From the NCBI RefSeq assembly GCF_002563715.1, contig NZ_PDJJ01000001.1:1984001-2048000 (forward strand): 64,000 bases of DNA, read 5' to 3'. The notes under the pieces were generated by a model. It was not told the DNA's origin. It did no database searches and saw only the letters and a program-made list of their open reading frames with translations. Origin of the DNA: Isoptericola jiangsuensis. GTDB taxonomy: Bacteria > Actinomycetota > Actinomycetes > Actinomycetales > Cellulomonadaceae. Of the stretch, positions 30,178-41,113 are shown piece after piece. Position 1 is the stretch's first letter; every line of letters begins with the position of its first letter. The position numbers and the translations under genes are program-made.

Positions 30178-30343
30178 GGCTCCGCCCTCCTTCCGGGCCG
30201 GGGTCCGCGCCTCCGCGCCACCCGCCGGGGCGGGCCGGTGCGGGCGCCGGGCCGGGCCCGTCGTGCGCCGGTGGCCGTCGTCGGTGACGGCCGGGTCCCG
30301 CTCACGCTAGGCGGCGGGCGTCACCACGGACGTGGCCGGGTCG

Positions 30344-31141
30344 TCACCGTCGCGTCACCGACGACGGAGGAGGTGCACCGGCGTCGGGCAGGCCGTCGTG
30401 CAGCAGACGCTCCATGAGCGGCGACGGCGGCAGGCCCAGCTCGTCGGCGAGCAGCTCGCGGAAGCGGCGGTAGTGCCGGACGGCCTCGGCGACGTTGCCC
30501 TCGGCGAGGTGGATGCCCACGACGGCGCGGTGGGCGCTCTCGCGCAACGGCTCGGTCTCGACCGCGGCGAGGGCCGCCTCCATCGCCTCGCCGTACCGCT
30601 CCGCGCGAGTGAGGCGGCGGGCCAGGACCTCCAGGGCGTGCAGGCGCAGCTGGCGCAGCCGTTCCCGCTCGACCTCCACCCATGCGTCGCACCAGCCGGG
30701 CAGCAGCTCCCCGCCGGACATGTCCGCAGGGAGCCCGGTGGCGTCCTGCTCGGGGCACGACACGACCTCGTGGGCCCAGGCGCACAACCGGTGCACGTCC
30801 ACGCCGACGCCGTCCGCGACGCGCAGCCGACCTCCGGCGGTGTCCAGCAGGCCCGGGGCGATCCGGTGCAGCCGCCACAGCGCGGAGCGGAGGTTCGCCT
30901 GGGCGGCGGACTCGGTGACGTCGGGCCACAGCCGCCCGGCGACGACACCGCGGTCCGGACGGTGGGTGAGGCTGACGTGGGCGACGAGGCGGCGCACCGC
31001 CGGGGGGAGCTCGGCGGAGGTCCCCGTGACGTGGAACCCGTCCAGCAACGTGATGTCGAGACCGGTGCTCCGTCCCGAGGTCACGACCCGGATGTCCGCT
31101 CTCGTCGAAGGGCCAACGATGACTCGTCGCTGGGTCCCCAT
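30344..31141 (-). CDS. SARP/BTAD-type transcriptional regulator (island gene 7)
   Basis: A 265-residue regulator with a winged-helix OmpR-like DNA-binding domain (about 28-105: LPPAVRRLVAHVSL, GRLWPDVTESAAQANLRSAL) followed by a bacterial transcriptional activator domain (about 112-255) of TPR-like helices ending RRFRELLADELGLPPSP. It is the short SARP architecture without an NTPase. A typical SARP activates a neighbouring gene cluster, so it may control the island. No clear ribosome-binding site precedes the ATG; a GTG at 31084 is a possible later start. It has 156 and 166 nt of free space on its two sides, so it is probably its own unit. Confidence 0.85.
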   Translation of the reverse strand: MGTQRRVIVGPSTRADIRVVTSGRSTGLDITLLDGFHVTGTSAELPPAVRRLVAHVSLTHRPDRGVVAGRLWPDVTESAAQANLRSALWRLHRIAPGLLDTAGGRLRVADGVGVDVHRLCAWAHEVVSCPEQDATGLPADMSGGELLPGWCDAWVEVERERLRQLRLHALEVLARRLTRAERYGEAMEAALAAVETEPLRESAHRAVVGIHLAEGNVAEAVRHYRRFRELLADELGLPPSPLMERLLHDGLPDAGAPPPSSVTRR

Positions 31142-31297
31142 TCAGCCAAAGAATCCGGCGGACCGCCACGCGGTCGTCGCGGCCGGGCAGGTGCCGGGCA
31201 CCCGTTCGTGGGGTTGGTGACCCACGGCGCGGGGCGACACGGTGAACGGACGTCGACGTGCTGCCGACAGCGACCTCGGGTCGGTGGAGGGGCGCGA

Positions 31298-31492
31298 TCA
31301 TGCGGTCTCGGACGCGGCGGGCTCGACCACCAGGAGGGCGGCGTTCTCGGCCTCGTAGTCCTCGGACTCCTCGACGACGCCCGCCCGACGCCGGCGGGCC
31401 AGCAGGACGCAGGCGGCGGCGGTGGCGAGCCCGGCGGCGACGGGGAGCCACCGGCTCGGCACGCCGCGACGGTGGGTTGCGGTGGTGGTCAT
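31298..31492 (-). CDS. Small single-pass membrane protein (island gene 6)
   Basis: A 64-residue protein with one transmembrane helix (about 14-32, WLPVAAGLATAAACVLLA) followed by a basic RRRR cluster and an acidic tail (EESEDYEAEN). Charge distribution suggests N-terminus out, C-terminus in. It starts 2 nt after the M15 peptidase stop. Small membrane proteins beside a peptidoglycan hydrolase can act as holin-like or anchor partners, but that is only an inference from position. Confidence 0.65.
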   Translation of the reverse strand: MTTTATHRRGVPSRWLPVAAGLATAAACVLLARRRRAGVVEESEDYEAENAALLVVEPAASETA

Positions 31493-31494
31493 GG

Positions 31495-32499
31495 TCAGGC
31501 CTTCCGGATGAGGGCGGACACGGTGACGTCGCCGATGCTGGCGTCGTCGTCGACGCCGAGCCAGCGCTGGACCTGGCGCCACCGGGTGGCGAACACCGAA
31601 CCGGCGACGCCGTCGACGGCCTTGCCGTCGAGCCCGGCGACCCGTTGGGCGATCTTGACCGCGGGCCCCTTGCTGCCGGTCCTGACGCCGTGGAGGGACG
31701 TGTACCAGGTGCGGGGGCCGACGACGCCGTCGGGTTCGAGCCCCGCGGCCTTCTGCCAGGCCGTGGTCGCCTCAGCGAGCGGGGCCCCGAAGCCCGTGCC
31801 GTCGGCGCCGGAGAACTGCCCCTCGGCCTCGAGGAACTCCTTCCACAGGGCGGTCCAGGCGGAGCGCCGGCTGCGCTGCTTGATGGTCGGGGGGCGTCGC
31901 GGCTTGCGGGTGGTGCCCGTCGCGGTGCGGGCGGATCGTGCCGAGGAGCGCCGCCGCGACGTGCGCCGAGCAGGACGGCGGTCCGCGGACGGGCTGTACA
32001 CGAGGTGCCAGGGCTCGTCGACACGCCGCCCCTCGGTCTCGGTCCAGCCGTGGACCGCCAGGATGGGGAAGGCCTGGCCGCGCCGGCCGTTGCCGAACTC
32101 GCCCACCCCGCCGAAGTCGTTGACGTCCACCGCGAGACCCCACCCGTGGTTGGAGAAGCCCGGCACGGCGGCCGCGGCCCCGTCGACGCGCCCGTAGACG
32201 GCGCCGTCGTACTTGCGGTAGTCCCCGAACGGGCTGCGGGCGCCGCGCCGGTAGCGCTGGAGGAAGAAGGTGCGCTGCTCGTCGAGCGTGCGGGTCCAGC
32301 CGCGCACGGTGAGCTGCAGCCCGGTCTCCGCCTCGATCTGCTCGATCGCGCGGTTCCAGGAGTCGGCGGCGTCCTTGCGCAGGTAGGCCCGCGCCCGGCC
32401 GCTGGTGCCGTGCCGTCCGCTGGGCATCACCTCCGCCAGCATCGACGCCGGCAGCGAGCCGTTGCGGTAGCTGCGTCGTCCGAACCTCATCGTGGTCAT
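31495..32499 (-). CDS. M15 (VanY-like) peptidase with peptidoglycan-binding tail (island gene 5)
   Basis: A 334-residue protein. The zinc peptidase domain spans about 45-172 with ligands His118 and Asp125 in SNHGWGLAVDVND and His165 in EPWHLVY, the M15 D,D-carboxypeptidase/endolysin signature. A basic Arg/Ser linker (about 175-210) leads to a C-terminal region resembling a peptidoglycan-binding domain (GLEPDGVVGPRTW). There is no signal peptide, so it would need lysis, a holin or another route to reach the wall, as phage endolysins do. The ATG follows GGAGG by 7 nt and overlaps the previous stop as ATGA. Confidence 0.88.
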   Translation of the reverse strand: MTTMRFGRRSYRNGSLPASMLAEVMPSGRHGTSGRARAYLRKDAADSWNRAIEQIEAETGLQLTVRGWTRTLDEQRTFFLQRYRRGARSPFGDYRKYDGAVYGRVDGAAAAVPGFSNHGWGLAVDVNDFGGVGEFGNGRRGQAFPILAVHGWTETEGRRVDEPWHLVYSPSADRRPARRTSRRRSSARSARTATGTTRKPRRPPTIKQRSRRSAWTALWKEFLEAEGQFSGADGTGFGAPLAEATTAWQKAAGLEPDGVVGPRTWYTSLHGVRTGSKGPAVKIAQRVAGLDGKAVDGVAGSVFATRWRQVQRWLGVDDDASIGDVTVSALIRKA

Positions 32500-33965
32500 G
32501 GCCGTGCCTCCGGGGGCGTGCGGGGGTGCGTCGCCGGGCCGGCCGGCGGCAGGGGGACGGCGACGGTGGGGTCGCCGAGGACGACGGTGCTCGTCCGGTC
32601 GTGGGCGGTGACGCGGCGGTAGACCATCGTCGCCAGGGGCGTCCGGGCGGCGGCGCCGAACGTCTCCTGGAAGGCGTGCTCCGCGTCGCGGTAGGACTGG
32701 AGCAGCGACGCGACGGGGTCGTAGTGCGGTTCCATGCAGTAGCCCACGGGCCGTCCGCTGAACAGCCGGTCGTACAGCGACCGGCGCAGCGAGTCGGTGA
32801 GGTCGGCCTGGTTGGGCGGGAACTCCAGCGTCCAGTTGAAGGTCGGCTCGACGTGGCCCACGAACGCGCGCAACGGCTGCTCGGCGCCGAGGAGCGCGCG
32901 GGGGAGCGGCGAGGTGGTCGCTCCCAGGCGGGCTATCCCGCGCAGGGTGTCCGCGAGCCGTCCGTCGACGAGGCCCTCGTACGCGGTGGGGCTGTCGGCA
33001 CCGGCCGAGCAGCACGCCTGCGCGAACCACACGGCGCCGTCGGGCTGCCACCGGGACAGCAGGGTCTGCGGGTCCAGGAGCGCGTGGTCCTGGTCGACGA
33101 GCAGGCCGAGGTCGGCCCGCATCCGGTCGAGGTCCGCGAGCGGGCCGGTCTGCCCGTGGCTGCACGTGACGATCACGGCAGGGTGCAGCGACACCAGCGC
33201 GTCGGTGAGCGCCCCGACCGTCGCGGGGGCGCGGCGACCGTCGAGGAACGTGGGCGTCAGCTCGTCGTCGGCGGCGAACGTGTCGTGGAACTGCTGGGCG
33301 ACGACGTCGCGCATGAGCGTGGTGATCTCGCCCGCCTGGTGGTCGACGGCCCAGACGAGGGGTGTGCTCCAGCTCGCGGTGGAGCCCGCCCACTCGCCGA
33401 GCAGGGCGTCGACGTACCGGGTCAGTGCGGGGCCCTCCAGGTCGAGCCGCCCGACGTACCGCACCGGGTTGAGGATGTACTGGACGCGCCACGGCACCTG
33501 CTCGGGGGAGCCGTAGACGAGCAGGTACATCGGCAGTCGGCCGGCGTCCGCTCCGGCGGGTGCCGCGGGCACGAAGACCTGCGCGTCGCCCGCGTAGTCC
33601 GTGAGCGTCCAGTCGGCGTAGCTGGTGCCCGGGCGGTACCGGAACACCCTGCCGCGGCGGGCGTCGACGAGGCGGCGCACGTCCTCGGGGAGGTCGACGA
33701 GGTCGACGAGCTCGTCGCGCGAGAGCCCGTCGGGCTCCCGGGCGACCACGCCCCAGCCGATGTCGGGGTGGCGCCAGTCCCACGGGTCCGGGGGGTGGGG
33801 GCGCATCGTCGGCTCGCCGAGCGTGAAGCGTCCGGCGAGCCACGAGGCGGGGTCGGCGACGAACGACCCGTCCGCGGTCGCGTCGCCGGTCCAGGCGTCC
33901 GCCTGCAGCCGGTACCCGTCGGCGAGCTCCGGGACGGCGGTGCCCGTGCCGGTGGTGCCGCTCAC
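32496..33965 (-). CDS. Caspase/gingipain-like cysteine protease (island gene 4)
   Basis: A 489-residue protein of the clan-CD protease fold. The His-Cys dyad is visible as VTCSHGQTGPL with His270, and VWFAQACCSAGAD with Cys318/Cys319. Upstream, YLLVYGSPEQVPWRVQYIL and the VGRLDLE strand resemble the N-terminal sheet of C25/caspase-family proteins in actinobacteria. Substrate is unknown. The GTG overlaps the CHAT gene stop as GTGA, and its own stop overlaps the M15 gene, so three different hydrolases are translationally linked. Confidence 0.82.
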   Translation of the reverse strand: MSGTTGTGTAVPELADGYRLQADAWTGDATADGSFVADPASWLAGRFTLGEPTMRPHPPDPWDWRHPDIGWGVVAREPDGLSRDELVDLVDLPEDVRRLVDARRGRVFRYRPGTSYADWTLTDYAGDAQVFVPAAPAGADAGRLPMYLLVYGSPEQVPWRVQYILNPVRYVGRLDLEGPALTRYVDALLGEWAGSTASWSTPLVWAVDHQAGEITTLMRDVVAQQFHDTFAADDELTPTFLDGRRAPATVGALTDALVSLHPAVIVTCSHGQTGPLADLDRMRADLGLLVDQDHALLDPQTLLSRWQPDGAVWFAQACCSAGADSPTAYEGLVDGRLADTLRGIARLGATTSPLPRALLGAEQPLRAFVGHVEPTFNWTLEFPPNQADLTDSLRRSLYDRLFSGRPVGYCMEPHYDPVASLLQSYRDAEHAFQETFGAAARTPLATMVYRRVTAHDRTSTVVLGDPTVAVPLPPAGPATHPRTPPEARP

Positions 33966-35341
33966 GGGGAGTCCTCCAGGTCGGCCGGGTCGATGCCCAG
34001 GGTGGCGGCGATCTCGTGCACGCGGGCCACGAGCGCCTCGCGGAACGCCTTGTCCGCCCCGCCGGGCGGCAGGGACGCCCGCACGGACAGCAGCGCGGTG
34101 AGCTCCAGCCGCAGCGCCCGGGCGTCGTCGGCCCCCTGACCGGGGGCGACCACTTGGAGGAGGAAGTCCTCCTTGCGCAGGTAGAGCGCGGGGACGGTCC
34201 ACTCCCGCTCCTGCCCGGGGGCCGCGGTCGAGTTCAGCTCGGGCGTGGTGTAGAGCCGGTTGCGCGCGGTGGCCACGACGCACGCCCAGTCGAGGGCGGC
34301 GGTGCTGCCGTCGGGCGCGGCCGTGCGCGGACCGAGCTCGTCGAACAGGCTCCCGTACAGGCAGCGGGTCAGGTGGCGGGCGAGCTCGGAGCGGATGGGG
34401 GTCCGCATGCCGATCACGGCGTGGGTGCTGCCCTTGCTGACCAGCTCGCGGGCGAGGGACGTCAGGCCGTCGTCGTCGGGGGAGGCGGCGCCGGCGCAGC
34501 AGTTCAGCACCACCATCCAGAAGCCGCCGTCGGTGTTGCGGGTCAGCTCGGCGACCTGCTCCTTGTCCAGCACGAGGCCGGGTCCGGGTTCGCTGGCCAG
34601 CCAGTCCTGCCGCAGGGCGAGGCGGACCGTGCCGTCGGACGAGCCGTGGCAGAACAGGTGCAGCACGTGCGGCCGGAAGCCGCGCACGAGGCCCTGGAGG
34701 TCGTGGTAGTCGGGCGGCACCAGGTGCACGCCGGCGATCTCCGGCGCCTGCCCGGCGTCCACCTCCGCCTGGAGCCGCTCCGCGAGCTGCGCCTCGCCGA
34801 GCACCACCAGGAGCGACATCCGCGGGGTGCCGGCGGAGTCGACGGCGGCGGCGCGGAGCTCGGCGAGCTCGCGGTCGGCGGGGACGCCACCGCACGACAG
34901 GACGGCCACGACCCGCAGCGGCGGCGTGAGCTGGTACACCGGCACGCGCGGCTGACCGGACGTCACGACGCGGGCGAACGCGTACTTGGTGCTCAGCGCG
35001 AGGTACTGCTGGCCGTCGTCGTCGGGGAACCGCAGGGTCTCCCAGGCCAGGGAGTCGGTGCGGCTCTGCGGCAGGAGCTCCGCGCACACGCCGAACCGTC
35101 GCTCGGTGCTGGTGCGCGCGCCGGTGAGGTGGTCGCGCACGACGGTGTTGACCGACAGGGCCTCGTAGAGCAGCTTCCCGTAGAGAGCCTCGGCGTCCGC
35201 CGCCGGCGCGGACTGCGCGAGCGCGGGACAGGTGAAGACCTCCTCGTAGCGCTGCGGGTCGACGGGCTCGGCGAGCCCGACGAGCGGCACGGGCTCGTCG
35301 TTGCGCCCGAGCGCGCTGATCTGGAACACGACGCGGTTCAC
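33962..35341 (-). CDS. CHAT-domain protease (island gene 3)
   Basis: A 459-residue protein with an intact CHAT (caspase HetF-associated) dyad: His232 in HVLHLFCHGSSDG and Cys282 in WMVVLNCCAGAA. The typical helix after the dyad is present (ARELVSKGSTHAVIGM). No TPR repeats precede the domain, unlike separase-like CHAT proteins. CHAT proteases usually act as cleaving effectors; the target here is unknown. It overlaps both neighbours by 4 nt (GTGA), giving strict co-translation with a pseudo-CHAT protein upstream. Confidence 0.85.
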   Translation of the reverse strand: MNRVVFQISALGRNDEPVPLVGLAEPVDPQRYEEVFTCPALAQSAPAADAEALYGKLLYEALSVNTVVRDHLTGARTSTERRFGVCAELLPQSRTDSLAWETLRFPDDDGQQYLALSTKYAFARVVTSGQPRVPVYQLTPPLRVVAVLSCGGVPADRELAELRAAAVDSAGTPRMSLLVVLGEAQLAERLQAEVDAGQAPEIAGVHLVPPDYHDLQGLVRGFRPHVLHLFCHGSSDGTVRLALRQDWLASEPGPGLVLDKEQVAELTRNTDGGFWMVVLNCCAGAASPDDDGLTSLARELVSKGSTHAVIGMRTPIRSELARHLTRCLYGSLFDELGPRTAAPDGSTAALDWACVVATARNRLYTTPELNSTAAPGQEREWTVPALYLRKEDFLLQVVAPGQGADDARALRLELTALLSVRASLPPGGADKAFREALVARVHEIAATLGIDPADLEDSP

Positions 35342-36696
35342 GGGGTGCCTCCAGGGTCGGGACGGTGCCGTGGAGCCGGGTCGTCCGGGACGTACCGGTC
35401 GAGCAGGCGCGCGACCTTGTCGAGCGCGGACACCGCGGCCGGGTCGGCCGCACGGTCGGCGGCGGCGGGCAGCCACGCCATCTGGAGCTGTTCGATGCTG
35501 CGGGCCGCGGACGCGACCCACGCGTCGGGCAGGTCGCGCGCGGCGGCCCGGGTGGCGTGGGGCAGGAGGGCCGACCCCCCGTCGTCGAGGAGCTGCATGT
35601 CGCTGGTCCAGGCCGTACCGTCGACCTCCACGTCGGCGTCGGTCACCGTGTCGAGGAACAACGGGTTGAGCCAGGCCGACACGGCGGGCAGCACGACCGC
35701 CTCGTCCCGGGGCGCCAGGACGGTGCGCAGAGCGGCGCCGAGCTGCGTCGCCGCCGGGTCGTCGGCGAGGTCGTGCACGGCCGTCAGCCCGGGGCGGAGC
35801 CGGGCGACGTCGTCGGCCAGCTCGCGCAGCCCGGAGGCGTCGTGGGACGAGGGCGGTGGCGCGAGGGTCAGGGCGACGGCACCGACCTGGGTCAGCACCT
35901 CGACCAGCTCCACCGACTCCACGACGGGCGGCTCCCCGCGGCGCCGGTGCACCGGGTCGGGCAGGGCGAGCGCACCTCGCCCGTCGGCGAGCAGCCCGGG
36001 CGCGACGACGTGCACCACGTCGAGCCGCGCGCCGTCGACCGTGTCGAGCACCCAGCGCAGCCAGGGGTGGGGGACGAGCTCGGTGGCGTGGTCCGTGGGC
36101 GGGGCGTCGGCCGCGGGAGGGCGGTGGACGAGGACATGGCCGGCGTCGCCGAGCCGTGCGGCGGTCTCGGACCACGAGCGCGCGCCGGTGAACACGTGCA
36201 GGGTGAGGCCGGGGACGTTCGCGGCGTACTGGTCCGCCAGGGCGACGGCGGTCCCGGCCGCGTCCGCGTCGTCGGCGACGAGCAGACCGACGGTGAGGCG
36301 GCCCTCGGGCCGCTGCGGCCGCACGGGGTGGAAGGGCAGCCGGTACAGCGGTCGGCCGAGGGGAGCGAGGAGTCGCTCCCAGGGGACGACCGGCAGCAGC
36401 CCTCGCGGGGACGGGATCTCCAGCCAGAGCGCGTTGTGCGGGCGCACGGGGGACGCGCCGAGGTCGGCCACCGCCGGGGTCAGCTCCGCGAGCAGCGCGG
36501 ACGGCACGGTGAGCCGTGCCTCCGTCACCCGGGCGAAGACCGAGGTGGGCAGGCCGAGCTCCCGCAGCGTGCAGCGGACCACCTCCTTCGGGCGCCCCCG
36601 GCCGCGCACGGTGGCGAGCACGGCCTCGGCCGTCGCGGGGTCGAGCGTCACCCGCAGCGTCGGCAGGTCGATCTCGGTGCGAAGCGCCATCGCCAT
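35338..36696 (-). CDS. Inactive CHAT-like protein (island gene 2)
   Basis: A 452-residue protein with the CHAT N-terminal hallmark WLEIPSPRGLLPVVPWERLL (91-110), where the LPxxPWExL element is diagnostic. The catalytic positions are lost: the strand that normally reads HxxxHG is here H229-VVAPG, with Pro in place of the catalytic His, and the strand that should end in Cys reads GAVALTLAPPPSS. It is therefore probably a pseudoprotease, perhaps a regulator or scaffold for the active CHAT protein it overlaps. The ATG has GAGGGGGA upstream; a second ATG two codons on is possible. Confidence 0.75.
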   Translation of the reverse strand: MAMALRTEIDLPTLRVTLDPATAEAVLATVRGRGRPKEVVRCTLRELGLPTSVFARVTEARLTVPSALLAELTPAVADLGASPVRPHNALWLEIPSPRGLLPVVPWERLLAPLGRPLYRLPFHPVRPQRPEGRLTVGLLVADDADAAGTAVALADQYAANVPGLTLHVFTGARSWSETAARLGDAGHVLVHRPPAADAPPTDHATELVPHPWLRWVLDTVDGARLDVVHVVAPGLLADGRGALALPDPVHRRRGEPPVVESVELVEVLTQVGAVALTLAPPPSSHDASGLRELADDVARLRPGLTAVHDLADDPAATQLGAALRTVLAPRDEAVVLPAVSAWLNPLFLDTVTDADVEVDGTAWTSDMQLLDDGGSALLPHATRAAARDLPDAWVASAARSIEQLQMAWLPAAADRAADPAAVSALDKVARLLDRYVPDDPAPRHRPDPGGTP

Positions 36697-36720
36697 GACG
36701 TCCCCCTCGCCGGTCCCTCG

Positions 36721-38013
36721 TCAGTCCTGCTCGATCTGGCACAGGAGCGCCCAGGCGGTCTGGTCGCTCTCGACGTCCCCGTGGCCGGGGATGAAGGCGG
36801 TGCCGTCGACCTCGACCAGCCGGTGCGTGCCCGTGAGCGGGTAGGGCCCGCCGACGTCGGGCATCGGCAGCCGGACGAGCTCTCCGGGACCCGTGCCCTG
36901 CGGCCCGAAGCCGCCCAGGGCCGCGTACCTCGACACCCCGCCCGCGATCGCCGCCTCGCCCAGGTCGGACCGCCGGCGCAGGGCCAGGTGGAAGACCTTC
37001 GTCAGGGGCACGTCGTGCCGGGACCGCGTGGTGACGATCGGCAGGCGGACGCGCCGCATCGCGTCCCGGTAGCCGCCCGGACGGCCCCCGACGTCGGGCG
37101 CGAACGCGAGGGCGGACAGCGCCGGCTGGAGCAGGAGGACGGAGTCGACGGCCGGGACCGGCGGGGCGCCGTGGCAGACCGCGGACAGCACCACCCGGCA
37201 CCCGTAGGAGTGGCCCACGAGGTGGAGACGGGGACCTGCTGCCACCAGGTCGCGGACGACCGGGCCGACCCCGCGGGCGCCCACCCGGCCGCCGCGGTCC
37301 TTCATGAGCCGGACCGTGGTGAGCCGGATCCCGTCGCGCAGCAGGGCGAAGGGGTCGAGCCCCGCGACGTCGGGGCCGGCGAGCTCCGTCTCGTCGTCGA
37401 TGATGCCGCCGCGCCGGGCGGGCGGGGCAGGGGCGAGCGTCTGCCGGGTGTCCCGCCACACCTCGAGCAGCTCGGCACCGTCCACGGGCGCGTCGTCCGC
37501 GCCGGTCTCGTCGTCGGTGGGCAGCGTCGCCAGGATCTGCGCGGCGCGAGCGGCCCCGTCCTCGCCGGGCCCGGGGTCGGCGAGGAGCGCCCGCAGCTCG
37601 GCGACCTGGTCCGCCCCGAGGTCGTCGGCCAGGACGGCGAGCTCGGCGTCGAGGTCGTCGCCCGTGCCGCCGGCGATGTCCGGACCGCGCTCGTCCGGCA
37701 TGACGAGCGCGGTGCTGGGCCAGATCACGCCGACGTGGACGGGCCGCCACGGTCGTCGCGGCGGCCCCTGGCGGCGCACGACGTCGTCGAGGTGGCCGAA
37801 GAACCGGTCGTAGCGGGAGGTCGCCGCCGCGAAGTCGTTGTTCCAGCCGTGGGAGAAGAGCACCACGTCGGTGGCGTCGCGCGCGGCCCGCAGGAGCGCC
37901 TCGAGCGACCGCGGCGAGGTGAGCCGCCCGTCCTTGTCGAACCGGAGGAGGTACACGGGGCCGGGGACGAGGTCTGCGTCCCGGGTCTTCCAGGGGATGG
38001 TCTCTGCGGACAT
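36721..38013 (-). CDS. Alpha/beta-hydrolase (island gene 1)
   Basis: A 430-residue serine hydrolase. The oxyanion-side motif is VVLFSHGWNND (His55) and the nucleophile elbow is LVGHSYGCRVV with Ser269; a late acidic/His region GHGDVESDQ may supply the remaining triad. An insert of about 130 residues (110-235), rich in acidic and Pro residues, separates the two motifs. It resembles lipase/DUF900-like hydrolases; the substrate could be lipid or peptide. It is the first gene of the island, divergent from furA, with no strong ribosome-binding site visible. Confidence 0.8.
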   Translation of the reverse strand: MSAETIPWKTRDADLVPGPVYLLRFDKDGRLTSPRSLEALLRAARDATDVVLFSHGWNNDFAAATSRYDRFFGHLDDVVRRQGPPRRPWRPVHVGVIWPSTALVMPDERGPDIAGGTGDDLDAELAVLADDLGADQVAELRALLADPGPGEDGAARAAQILATLPTDDETGADDAPVDGAELLEVWRDTRQTLAPAPPARRGGIIDDETELAGPDVAGLDPFALLRDGIRLTTVRLMKDRGGRVGARGVGPVVRDLVAAGPRLHLVGHSYGCRVVLSAVCHGAPPVPAVDSVLLLQPALSALAFAPDVGGRPGGYRDAMRRVRLPIVTTRSRHDVPLTKVFHLALRRRSDLGEAAIAGGVSRYAALGGFGPQGTGPGELVRLPMPDVGGPYPLTGTHRLVEVDGTAFIPGHGDVESDQTAWALLCQIEQD

Positions 38014-38150
38014 GGCGTCGTCGATCCGTCGTTGGTCGAGGTGTTGCCCGAACGTGCCGACCTCGCGGTCGGGATGATCGCTGTCTCATGTGTTCGGAGC
38101 GTCGGGCGGAGCGCCTGATACGCGCCGGGCCAGGATCGGCCCGCGGTTTC

Positions 38151-38179
38151 TTGACTCATTCCAGAAAACAGGGCAGGGT
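38151..38179 (+). promoter_or_regulatory. furA promoter with FurA-type operator
   Basis: TTGACTCATTCCAGAAAA (38151-38168) matches the AT-rich operator known upstream of mycobacterial and streptomycete furA. TTGACT works as a -35 box, and CAGGGT (38174-38179) sits 17 nt on as a -10, ending 7 nt before the furA ATG. Autorepression by FurA and co-control of katG are expected. Confidence 0.75.
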
Positions 38180-38186
38180 GGCGGTC

Positions 38187-38642
38187 ATGAGGACGACGAT
38201 CGACGCGCGGCAGATGCTGAGGGAGGCATCCCTGCGGGTGACGCGCCCCCGCATCGCGGTGCTCGAGTCCGTCCACGGCCTGCCCCACGCCGACACCGAC
38301 TCGATCATCGCGGACGTGCGCCGGGCACTGCCCGAGGTCTCCCACCAGACGGTCTACGACTCCCTGCGTGTGCTCAGCACCGCCGGGATCGTGCGCAAGA
38401 TCCAGCCCGCGGGCTCCGTCGCGCGGTACGAGACCCGCGTGGGGGACAACCACCACCACGTCGTCTGCCGCGTGTGCGGCGTCGTGGAGGACGTCGACTG
38501 CGCCGTCGGCGAGACGGTCTGCCTCGCGCCGTCCGACGACCACGGCTTCCGGATCGACGAGGCCGAGGTCGTGTACTGGGGCCTGTGCCCCGCCTGCCGT
38601 GCGCAGGCCGCCTCGACGCCGACGCCCGACGCGCACGCCTGA
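38187..38642 (+). CDS. furA: Ferric uptake regulator-family repressor FurA
   Basis: A 151-residue Fur-family regulator of the katG-linked type. The winged helix is residues 10-80 (RVTRPRIAVLESV, SHQTVYDSLRVL). The metal-binding part has NHHHVVCRVCG and the C-terminal CPAC, i.e. two CxxC pairs for structural zinc. It represses furA-katG until oxidised. The ATG is chosen for the leaderless fit; an in-frame GTG lies 9 nt upstream. It ends 66 nt before katG. Confidence 0.93.
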   Translation: MRTTIDARQMLREASLRVTRPRIAVLESVHGLPHADTDSIIADVRRALPEVSHQTVYDSLRVLSTAGIVRKIQPAGSVARYETRVGDNHHHVVCRVCGVVEDVDCAVGETVCLAPSDDHGFRIDEAEVVYWGLCPACRAQAASTPTPDAHA

Positions 38643-40985
<2,343 letters not shown>

Positions 40986-41003
40986 CCTGAGTCTGCGGCT
41001 CCC

Positions 41004-41040
41004 CGACGCCCGGTACCCCCTTGCGGGGTGCCGGGCGTCG
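41004..41040 (+). terminator. Terminator hairpin after katG
   Basis: Arms 41004-41019 and 41025-41040 pair over 16 bp with one G-T wobble and a 5-nt loop, 18 nt after the katG stop. Confidence 0.75.
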
Positions 41041-41113
41041 TCGTGCCCGCACCGATGAGTCCGCCGCCGCGCCCCGGTCGTACCGGCGTACCGACCTCGG
41101 ACGAAGGAGCAGC

